This document shows, in pieces, positions 1 through 5,969 of a stretch of DNA of 11,648 nucleotides. The translations under genes were made by a program, and so were the position numbers. The notes beneath the pieces are model-generated. The model was not told the origin of the DNA and searched no databases. It worked only from the letters and a program-made list of their open reading frames with translations. Source of the stretch: Novosphingobium sp. (lineage in GTDB: Bacteria; Pseudomonadota; Alphaproteobacteria; Sphingomonadales; Sphingomonadaceae); assembly GCA_027490345.1 (NCBI GenBank), contig JAIXYF010000476.1:1-11648 (forward strand), in the 5' to 3' direction. Position 1 is the first letter of the stretch, and every line of letters begins with the position of its first letter.

Positions 1-93
1 CAGTTCGGGCGGGATCTGGCTGGCAAATCCGGGGAGTGCGAAGGCCGGCACCGGAACCGGAACGATCATCAGGATGCGCTTGATGGCGGCCAC
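1..93 (-). CDS. N-terminal fragment of a possible Asp/Glu/hydantoin racemase-family protein (runs off the window)
   Basis: Thirty-one codons are visible, from a GTG start at 91-93 to the window edge. The start is supported by an AAGGAA ribosome binding site about nine bases upstream. The protein begins MAAIKRILMIVPVPVPAF, a short basic stretch followed by a hydrophobic beta-strand like the first strand of the Asp/Glu racemase fold (hydantoin racemase, maleate isomerase, arylmalonate decarboxylase). The catalytic cysteines of that fold lie outside the window, so the family call is tentative. The strand could also belong to another Rossmann-like protein. The gene lies 63 bases downstream of the TonB receptor on the same strand, with a hairpin terminator between them, so it may be read only by read-through or from its own promoter. 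No separate promoter was recognised. Confidence 0.45.
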   Translation of the reverse strand, partial: MAAIKRILMIVPVPVPAFALPGFASQIPPEL

Positions 94-119
94 GCGGGGT
101 ATTTCCTTGCAAAAGTAGT

Positions 120-147
120 GGCCCCCGCCTGCGATCAGGCAGGGGCC
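120..147 (-). terminator. Hairpin terminator after the TonB-dependent receptor gene
   Basis: A 12-base stem (ggcccccgcctg at 120-131 against caggcaggggcc at 136-147, one mismatch) closes on a 4-base loop. It begins nine bases after the receptor stop codon on the minus strand and is followed there by actacttttgc, a modest T-rich tail. Stem strength and position fit a Rho-independent terminator, though the T tract is short. Some read-through into the next gene is possible. Confidence 0.72.
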
Positions 148-156
148 GCCAGAGGA

Positions 157-2649
157 CTAGAAGCTGACGCGCGTCCGCACGGAGAACGTGCGCGGCAGGC
201 GGTAGGACACCTCGTTGCACCCGCATAGCCCGGCAAGGTCATAGCCTTGCAGACCGATCAGCTTGTTGGTGGCGTTGTCCACCCGCAGGCCGAGCTCGAA
301 CATCTTGCTGGCCGAAGTCCAGTTCAGGCCGAGATCGACATTGGCAAAGCCGCCGAACTTGTCCGCATCGAAGTTGCGCAGGTTGTAGAAGAACGAGGAC
401 GAGTAGGAGACGTTGGCGTTGGCCGCCATTTCGCCGCCGAACATGTCCCAGCCATAGCGGATGATGCCCGAAGCCTGCGTTTCCGGTGCATACGTGGGCT
501 TCAGATCCTTGCGGATCGGGCCGCCCACGCGCAGCGGCACGTCCTTCACCTTGGCGTCGAACTGCGAGAACGTCAGCGCCACGTCGAGCCCGGGGATCGG
601 GTTTGCCTGTAGCGAGATTTCCGCGCCGTAAGTGCGGGCATCGGCGTTGATGACAAGGCCAGCCACGCCCGTGAACAGGAACGACTGGTTGTTCTTGTAG
701 TCGTAGTAGTAGACCGCGCCGTTCAGCCGTAGCTTGTTGTCGAGCATCGAAAGCTTGAAGCCGCCTTCATAGGACCACAGCGTTTCCGCGCCATACCGGA
801 TCGCGGAATCCGGCGTCGCGAGGCCGCCGTTGAGCTGGGCATTGTAGCTCCCCGCCTTCACGCCGCGGTTCACACCGAAATAGAGCAGCGTGCCATCAGC
901 CGGGCGATATTCGAACTGCACTTTGCCCGCCCAGAGCGTCTGCGCGTCCTTGTCGGCATAAGGCGTCGGCACGCCGCCCGGATAGGTCGGCCCGATGGTG
1001 AGCGGGAAGCCGGGAACGGTCTGCGCGGGCTGGATCGCCATCGGATCGGGCGAGATGAACAGCTTCTGGACGAAGTCGTAATCCTTCTTCTCACGGATCA
1101 CGCGCGCGCCCACGATCATGCGGAACTGGTCGGTAAAGTCATAATCGACCTGGCCGAACGCCGAATAGCTGGTGGTCTTGAGGTGACCGATCGAGGCGAT
1201 GTCGATCGGGTTGCCGGGGACGAGGCCATTGAGCGGCGCCTTGAGGCCGTTGTTCGACAGGTTGTCGATATGGAGGAAGTAGACGCCCGCTGCCCAGTTC
1301 AGGCGGTCGGCCTTGCCGTTCAGGCGCAGTTCCTGCGTGAAGCTCTCGGCATCGACATTGCCATAGTTGGCCAGCTGGTTGGCAGGGCCGGCATCGACGT
1401 CGATGAACAGCAGCTTCTTGAAGTTCTTGTAGTCGGTGACCGACGACAATGTGAGGTTGTCGTTCAGCTCGAACTTGGCGCGCAGGTTTGCGCCCCATGT
1501 ATCGACATGGCCCTGATTCTTGAACGCGAAGTCGCTCGACAGCGTGCGGGTCTTGGGATCCGGTGCGCGGTAGCCAAAGAAGTCTGCGCCCGGGGCACGG
1601 CCATAGATTTCGCCGGGGCCGCCAAAGATGCCGTCGTTGTTGAGGTCGGAGCCGGCATCGCCGTTGATCACCCTCGGCCCGCCGGGCACGCCGATGGACG
1701 CGCGGGTTTCGTTGGGGCCGACATCCAGCACGTTGATCAGTTCGCCGTTTGCATCGAACTGCGCGATGGTCGCCTTCTGGGTATAGGGGCCGGTGTTGAC
1801 CTTGGATCGCGAACCATTGGCCGAAAGGATGAACTGGGTGGTGGAGCTGGGCTCCAGCAGGATCGTGAAGCGGCCTGCCAGCGTATCGTCGTTGCCAAGG
1901 TCCGCACCCGCGCCCGGTCCGGGCGCTGCGCCCACCGCGCCGCGCGGATAGAGGTTCTTGAGATAGGGGTCCTGCTTGTTCCAGCGCCCGGCTGCGCGCA
2001 CCGCGATCTTGTCGCTCAGCGGCCCGCCAACCGCGCCTTCCAGCGTGAACACGCCCGGATGGCCGGTGCTGTCCATGATGCCATAACGGGCATCGGCATA
2101 GCCTTCCCATTTGGAAAGCGAGGGCAGGTGGCTGATGTAGTGAATCAGGCCGCCGGTGGCATTGCGGCCAAACAGCGTACCCTGCGGGCCTTTGAGCACT
2201 TCGACCCGGTCGATATCGAACACCGCGAAGGACTGGCCCTGCGCAATCGCGATATAGCCTTCATCGAGGTAGACCGCGTTGGGCGCCTCCACGATGTCGT
2301 TGAAATCGTTCTGGACGACGCCGCGAATGGTGAACTGGGTGTTCTGCCCCGCAAGGCTGCCCGAAATCGAAACGCCCGGTGAGAAGCTGGCGACATCGGC
2401 GCTGCGCTGGATGCCAAGCGCGCGCAGCTGATCGCCCGAATAAGCGGTGATCGCGATGCCCACGTTCTGGACGTTTTCCTGCCGCTTCTGTGCGGTCACG
2501 ACGATTTCGCCGCTGAGCACCGAATTGTCGTTGCTGTTCGTGTCCTGCGCGGTCTGCGGTGCGATTTCCTGCGCCATGGCGGGCAGGGCTGCGGCCATCG
2601 CCAGTGTGCCGGCACAGGCGCAAAGCGTCATTTTCGTGATGGTTTTCAT
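157..2649 (-). CDS. TonB-dependent outer-membrane receptor
   Basis: An 830-residue outer-membrane beta-barrel importer energised by TonB-ExbBD. Residues 1-26 form a Sec signal peptide ending AMA, with cleavage predicted before QE. A TonB box (EIVVTAQKR, about 48-56) is followed by the plug domain (about 57-175), which carries the conserved VLKGPQGTLFGRNATGG stretch at 151-167. The rest is the barrel, ending in the C-terminal phenylalanine (RVSF) expected for BAM recognition. No N-terminal STN signalling domain is present, so it is not a FecA-type transducer. The ATG at 2647-2649 is chosen because it directly precedes the signal peptide and has a strong GAGGGGAG ribosome binding site; an in-frame ATG at 2704-2706 would add 19 unlikely residues. 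The ligand is unknown. Its place beside a catabolic cluster suggests uptake of that cluster's substrate rather than a siderophore, but this is inference. Confidence 0.96.
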   Translation of the reverse strand: MKTITKMTLCACAGTLAMAAALPAMAQEIAPQTAQDTNSNDNSVLSGEIVVTAQKRQENVQNVGIAITAYSGDQLRALGIQRSADVASFSPGVSISGSLAGQNTQFTIRGVVQNDFNDIVEAPNAVYLDEGYIAIAQGQSFAVFDIDRVEVLKGPQGTLFGRNATGGLIHYISHLPSLSKWEGYADARYGIMDSTGHPGVFTLEGAVGGPLSDKIAVRAAGRWNKQDPYLKNLYPRGAVGAAPGPGAGADLGNDDTLAGRFTILLEPSSTTQFILSANGSRSKVNTGPYTQKATIAQFDANGELINVLDVGPNETRASIGVPGGPRVINGDAGSDLNNDGIFGGPGEIYGRAPGADFFGYRAPDPKTRTLSSDFAFKNQGHVDTWGANLRAKFELNDNLTLSSVTDYKNFKKLLFIDVDAGPANQLANYGNVDAESFTQELRLNGKADRLNWAAGVYFLHIDNLSNNGLKAPLNGLVPGNPIDIASIGHLKTTSYSAFGQVDYDFTDQFRMIVGARVIREKKDYDFVQKLFISPDPMAIQPAQTVPGFPLTIGPTYPGGVPTPYADKDAQTLWAGKVQFEYRPADGTLLYFGVNRGVKAGSYNAQLNGGLATPDSAIRYGAETLWSYEGGFKLSMLDNKLRLNGAVYYYDYKNNQSFLFTGVAGLVINADARTYGAEISLQANPIPGLDVALTFSQFDAKVKDVPLRVGGPIRKDLKPTYAPETQASGIIRYGWDMFGGEMAANANVSYSSSFFYNLRNFDADKFGGFANVDLGLNWTSASKMFELGLRVDNATNKLIGLQGYDLAGLCGCNEVSYRLPRTFSVRTRVSF

Positions 2650-2768
2650 GGTACTCCCCTCTGATTCCCCCCCACGGCAGAGTGCCCGGGTGCCCGTGTG
2701 CGTCATTCTTGTTCCGGTGCCTGCGTCCGGAATTCGCCCGCGCCATTTTCAGTGCGTCGGGAGCAGTC

Positions 2769-2782
2769 TCATCAAGTGATGA
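2769..2782. promoter_or_regulatory. Operator-like palindrome over the TonB receptor promoter
   Basis: TCATCA-AG-TGATGA is a dyad with two perfect 6-base arms and a 2-base centre. It overlaps the proposed -10 box (2779-2784), a typical position for a repressor site. No regulator gene is in the window, so the binding protein is unknown. Confidence 0.4.
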
Positions 2783-2806
2783 TGGCAAACTTCAATAGAA
2801 AGTCAA
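2779..2806 (-). promoter_or_regulatory. Probable sigma-70-type promoter of the TonB-dependent receptor gene
   Basis: Read on the minus strand, TTGACT (2801-2806) is a five-of-six match to the -35 consensus. CATCAT (2779-2784), a four-of-six match to the -10 consensus, follows after a 16-base spacer. The leader to the ATG would be about 120 bases. The region is AT-rich relative to its surroundings and lies just past the end of the GMC gene, so the receptor can be transcribed independently. Confidence 0.45.
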
Positions 2807-2831
2807 TTAAACGTCCCACAATGATCTCACA

Positions 2832-4409
2832 TCATGAGAGCCATTGGGCTACGAGGTGTTCGGCGCTGCGCAAGGCGAGCGCGTGGTTGGTGAAGTTGGG
2901 ATTCATCGCGCCTGCTGTGGGGAACAGCCCCGGCCCGGCGATGACGAGATTGTCGATATCGTGGCTGCGGCCGAAGCTGTCGGTTATCGAAGTGCGCGCA
3001 TCGCGGCCCATGATTGTGCCGCCCATCATGTGCGCGCTCGCCATCGGGCCGGCCCATGGTTCGGCTGCGCCGCCCGCCTTGATGATCTTGAGCCCCAGCT
3101 GCGCGGCATTTTCCGAAAGCTTCACTGATTCCGGCGCGAACGTGTGAACCACGCGCGGGGTTCTGGTTCCGCCGGGGCCGCTGCGGTCCGAAAGCTCGAT
3201 CCGGTTTTCCAGCACGGGCAGCCCCTCGCCAAACCCGAACATCACCGCAAGGTGATGCACCGCACGCTCCATGAACGCAGTCAGTTCTGCGCCGAACAAG
3301 TCCGCCCGCGCCATTGCCACGCCGAGCAGGTCGTTGGGCTTCATCGTCGGCGCCAGCTGCCATTGCAGGCTGCCGAAGGCATCGCTGCCAAGGCTCTGCT
3401 TTCCATAATGGTCCATGTTCGTGGCCTGCGCGCCGGTCACGCCCATGTAGTTTTCGGTCTCCTCGCCATCGAAGAAGCCGTAAACCGATGCGATGGAGTG
3501 GGTCATGAAATAGCGGCCGACCAGGCCTGAGGAATTGCCTGCGCCTGAGGTCCATGCACCGCCGGTGCTGTTCAGCAGAATCGCCGGATTTGAAACGGTG
3601 GAGGCGGCCAGAATCACCATGTCCGCCAGCGCCGTCTGCACGGTCCCAGTGTGATCGATGTATTCCACGCCCGCCGCTGCCCGCGCGGTCTTGCCGGGGA
3701 TCAGCTGCGTGACATGCGCCCCGTTCACAAAGCGCGCGCCCGCCTTCACCGCGCGCGGATGATAAGTGACCAGCGGATTGGCCAGCGCGCCGGTGGGGCA
3801 GCCCGCATCGCACCAGCCATCGTAAAGGCAGGCCGGGCGGCCCTTGTAGTCCTGCGAAAGGATCGCCATCGGGCTCGGCGCGGTCTTCATGCCCAGCGCG
3901 TGAAAGCCCTTTGCCAGCAGCCGCGCCTGCGCAAATTGCTGCAGCGGCGGCAGCGGATAGGGTGCGCCGGCTGGGCGCCATACTTCGGCATCGGCATCGC
4001 CCGAAACGCCGACCTCTTCCTGAATGCGGTCATAGAACGGGCGCAGGTCGTCATAGCCAATCGGCCAGTCCAGCCCTTTGCCGAAGTCTGACCGCATCGT
4101 GAAATCAGACGGCATCAGGCGCGGCCATGTGCCATAGTGGTGCAGCGCCGCCCCGCCAGTGCCCCAGCCCATGTTGAACCCCGCGCCAAAGGCATGGCCG
4201 CCGGTCGATTCGACCACCGGGCCGCCCCAGCGCAGCCGCCGCGCCCAGATCGATGAGCTGTAGAGATCACGCGCCTGCCAGGCCGGGCCGGGATCGAGCA
4301 CCAGCACCGATTTGCCCGCTTCGGCCAGCGCGGCGGCAAACAGGTTCCCGGCAGCGCCCGCCCCCACGATCACCGCGTCTGTGCGTTTCGGAGAGAGCTG
4401 CGCGGCCAT
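2832..4409 (-). CDS. GMC-family FAD-dependent dehydrogenase, large (catalytic) subunit of a gluconate/glucose dehydrogenase-like complex
   Basis: A 525-residue flavoprotein that should oxidise an alcohol or hydroxyl group on an unknown substrate. The FAD-binding Rossmann motif GAGAAG is at 16-21 and the WGGPVVESTGG segment at 61-71. The C-terminal GMC block contains His460 (SAHMMGG) and Asn503 (AMNPN), the likely catalytic pair. Cys194-x5-Cys200-x3-Cys204 matches the pattern that binds a [3Fe-4S] cluster in bacterial FAD-glucose dehydrogenase catalytic subunits. It has no signal peptide. In this family the large subunit is exported folded, carried by the Tat signal of the small subunit encoded just upstream. 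The ATG at 4407-4409 is chosen because it places the Rossmann strand near the N-terminus and starts four bases after the upstream stop codon; a longer in-frame start would overlap that gene. No cytochrome c subunit gene is adjacent. Confidence 0.93.
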   Translation of the reverse strand: MAAQLSPKRTDAVIVGAGAAGNLFAAALAEAGKSVLVLDPGPAWQARDLYSSSIWARRLRWGGPVVESTGGHAFGAGFNMGWGTGGAALHHYGTWPRLMPSDFTMRSDFGKGLDWPIGYDDLRPFYDRIQEEVGVSGDADAEVWRPAGAPYPLPPLQQFAQARLLAKGFHALGMKTAPSPMAILSQDYKGRPACLYDGWCDAGCPTGALANPLVTYHPRAVKAGARFVNGAHVTQLIPGKTARAAAGVEYIDHTGTVQTALADMVILAASTVSNPAILLNSTGGAWTSGAGNSSGLVGRYFMTHSIASVYGFFDGEETENYMGVTGAQATNMDHYGKQSLGSDAFGSLQWQLAPTMKPNDLLGVAMARADLFGAELTAFMERAVHHLAVMFGFGEGLPVLENRIELSDRSGPGGTRTPRVVHTFAPESVKLSENAAQLGLKIIKAGGAAEPWAGPMASAHMMGGTIMGRDARTSITDSFGRSHDIDNLVIAGPGLFPTAGAMNPNFTNHALALRSAEHLVAQWLS

Positions 4410-4413
4410 TTGC

Positions 4414-4998
4414 CTACCAGTCCGCCGGTGGTTCGATGTGGGCCATGTAGGGCACCTGCATCCGCGCAAAGGCAGCGCGTGTGCCATAGACCAGATCGGC
4501 GGCATCGCTGCGCACCGCAAGATAGAACAGCGGCGGCGGCGGGCCTTGCCACGGCGTGATCGTGCCAGGCAGCATGGCGGTGATCAGCGGCTTTGCGGCA
4601 GCGGCGGAAACCTGCGCAAACGGCGCGCCCAAAACCGTGCGGCTGGCGGCATCAAGCGCGGCAAGCCCGGCCTTGTAGAAAGCATCGTTGGGCGGCAGCA
4701 CATCAAGATACCGCGCCGTCAGCAGCGATTCGGAATGCGGGCGGGCCAGATTGGCATCGACGAAATGCGCGATCCCGGCTGCGCGCGCGCCCGGCACCAG
4801 CGCTTCGCCAAAAGCTTCGAGCAGGGCGGCTTCATCGGCGGAAAGCTTGGCCAAGGCAGCGCCGCGGGTGCGGGCTTCGGCCGGGGTAAGCATCATCGGG
4901 CCCCCGCCGACCGTAAAGGCGAACAAGCCGAACGCAGCAGACTTGAGCAAGGTCCGCCGATCGGGTGCCGGTTCATCAAAGGCTTGCGTGGTCTGCAT
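4414..4998 (-). CDS. Gluconate 2-dehydrogenase subunit 3-family protein with Tat signal (small subunit of the GMC dehydrogenase)
   Basis: A 194-residue protein of the small-subunit family that partners FAD-dependent gluconate, fructose and glucose dehydrogenases. The twin-arginine signal DRRTLLK (Arg14-Arg15) is followed by a hydrophobic stretch at about 20-37, with cleavage probably near 42. The C-terminal YGTRAAFARMQVPYMAHIEPPADW region is the family signature. Its known role is chaperone and Tat 'hitchhiker' carrier that takes the folded flavoprotein to the periplasm. It is the first gene of the minus-strand pair and ends four bases before the GMC gene, so the two are almost certainly co-translated. 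The ATG at 4996-4998 is preceded by GCGAGG. The gene diverges from the alpha/beta hydrolase across a 143-base regulatory gap. Substrate specificity lies in the partner, not here. Confidence 0.93.
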   Translation of the reverse strand: MQTTQAFDEPAPDRRTLLKSAAFGLFAFTVGGGPMMLTPAEARTRGAALAKLSADEAALLEAFGEALVPGARAAGIAHFVDANLARPHSESLLTARYLDVLPPNDAFYKAGLAALDAASRTVLGAPFAQVSAAAAKPLITAMLPGTITPWQGPPPPLFYLAVRSDAADLVYGTRAAFARMQVPYMAHIEPPADW

Positions 4999-5141
4999 GC
5001 ACCTCGCTCTGAGGAGTTGTTTGAAGCCTAAACTAAACCGATCCGCTGTCCAGAAACATTTTGTGGTTCGGCGTCGCGCGCGCTATCGGCGTAATAGAGT
5101 TTCGATTGAATTTCGATTCAAGATGGCGGTGGAGAGACGGC
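4999..5141. promoter_or_regulatory. Divergent promoter region between the dehydrogenase operon and the alpha/beta hydrolase
   Basis: This 143-base gap separates two divergently read transcripts and is the only place from which the dehydrogenase pair could start locally. It is AT-rich near both genes. Candidate plus-strand elements are weak: TTGTGG at 5061-5066 and GCTATC at 5083-5088, 16 bases apart. A CTAAACTAAACC stretch (5028-5039) faces the dehydrogenase side. The clearest structure is the repeat/palindrome next to the hydrolase ribosome binding site, listed separately. Confidence 0.5.
5100..5121. repeat. Tandem 11-base repeat containing an operator-like palindrome
   Basis: TTTCGATTGAA (5100-5110) is followed directly by TTTCGATTCAA (5111-5121); ten of eleven bases agree. 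Inside them, TTGAAT-TTCG-ATTCAA (5106-5121) is a dyad with perfect 6-base arms. It ends about ten bases before the GGAGAG ribosome binding site of the hydrolase, where a bound regulator would block transcription or translation of that gene. The regulator is unknown. Confidence 0.45.
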
Positions 5142-5966
5142 ATGAGCGAAAACCCTGAAATCGGCCAGTTCGTGCAGACTGGCAGCTACCGCACGAACGT
5201 TCACGTGGCGGGCAGTGGCCCGGCCATGCTCTGCCTTCACGGCTCGGGCGCGGGGGTCTGCGCCTGGGCTAACTGGCGCACGTTCATCCCGGCGATGCAG
5301 GACCGGTTCCAGGTCATCGCGCCCGATCTCGTCGGCTTCGGCTATACCGAAACTCCGGCGGATTTCGAATTCCGCTTCATGGATTCGTGGACCGACCAGA
5401 TCATCGCGTTGATGGACGGGCTGGGCATCGCCAAGGCGCATGTCGTGGGCAACAGCTTCGGCGGTTCGCTCGCGCTATGGCTGGCGGCCAAGCACCCTGA
5501 GCGGTTCGAGCGGCTAGTGCTGATGGGGCCGGGCGGCTGGCCCGTGCGGGTCAACGAAAACCTCGAACTGCTGTGGGATTTCAAGCCGACGCCGGAACAC
5601 ATGAAGCAGGCGATGAGCGTGATGGCGTGGAATCAGGCGCTGATCACCGACGAACTCGTGGCGATGCGGCTCAAGGCCTGTTCGCGGCCCGGCGCGCTCG
5701 ATCACTTCCACAAACTGTTTCCCGCGCCGCGCCAGCGCTGGCTCGATGCGCAGTGCCTGCCGATCAACGTGCTGCAGACGATCAGCCATGAGACACTGCT
5801 GGTCCACGGGCGCGACGACCGCGTGGTCGATCCGCAAGTCTCGTGGAACCTCCATCAGCACCTGCCCAATTCGCAGCTCCACACCATTGCGAAGTGCGGC
5901 CACTGGACGATGATCGAGCACGGGCCGCTGTTCCGCCGCCTCGTTGCGGATCACTGCAGCGGCTGA
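5142..5966 (+). CDS. Alpha/beta-fold hydrolase of the meta-cleavage-product (C-C bond) hydrolase type
   Basis: A 274-residue cytoplasmic alpha/beta hydrolase. Features in order are the oxyanion-hole segment LHGSGAGVCAWANW (32-45), the nucleophile elbow GNSFGG with Ser105, the acid at Asp226 in HGRDDRVV, and His254 in CGHW. GNSFGG together with HGSGxGVxAxANW is characteristic of enzymes such as TodF, XylF, CumD and BphD, which hydrolyse the ring-fission product of aromatic meta-cleavage into a 2-hydroxydienoate and an acid. Length also fits. No extradiol dioxygenase is in the window, so an ester or other 1,3-diketone substrate is possible. The ATG at 5142 is chosen for its GGAGAG ribosome binding site; an upstream in-frame ATG at 5061 lacks one and would add 27 atypical residues. 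The gene stands alone on the plus strand and ends three bases before the convergent flavin oxidoreductase. Confidence 0.88.
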   Translation: MSENPEIGQFVQTGSYRTNVHVAGSGPAMLCLHGSGAGVCAWANWRTFIPAMQDRFQVIAPDLVGFGYTETPADFEFRFMDSWTDQIIALMDGLGIAKAHVVGNSFGGSLALWLAAKHPERFERLVLMGPGGWPVRVNENLELLWDFKPTPEHMKQAMSVMAWNQALITDELVAMRLKACSRPGALDHFHKLFPAPRQRWLDAQCLPINVLQTISHETLLVHGRDDRVVDPQVSWNLHQHLPNSQLHTIAKCGHWTMIEHGPLFRRLVADHCSG

Positions 5967-5969
5967 GCG

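Noticed and set aside
1183..2382. 399-codon plus-strand open frame antisense to the TonB receptor
   Set aside because: The minus strand encodes a clear TonB receptor here. The antisense translation shows no recognisable domain and is the expected by-product of GC-rich codon bias.
2825..2839. Small inverted repeat TCTCA-N5-TGAGA at the end of the GMC gene as a terminator
   Set aside because: The five-base stem is too weak, there is no T tract, and it overlaps the stop codon; chance is likely.
2827..3981. 384-codon minus-strand frame overlapping the GMC gene in another frame
   Set aside because: It lies wholly inside the GMC gene, lacks a plausible ribosome binding site, and has Arg-rich low-information composition.
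4410..4520. Longer N-terminus for the GMC protein (in-frame ATG at 4518-4520)
   Set aside because: It would overlap the subunit 3 gene by about 107 bases and add 37 residues before the FAD motif that do not resemble the family.
4999..5141. A strong sigma-70 promoter in the dehydrogenase/hydrolase gap
   Set aside because: No pair of hexamers with good matches and 16-18 base spacing was found on either strand, so only a region-level regulatory call was made.
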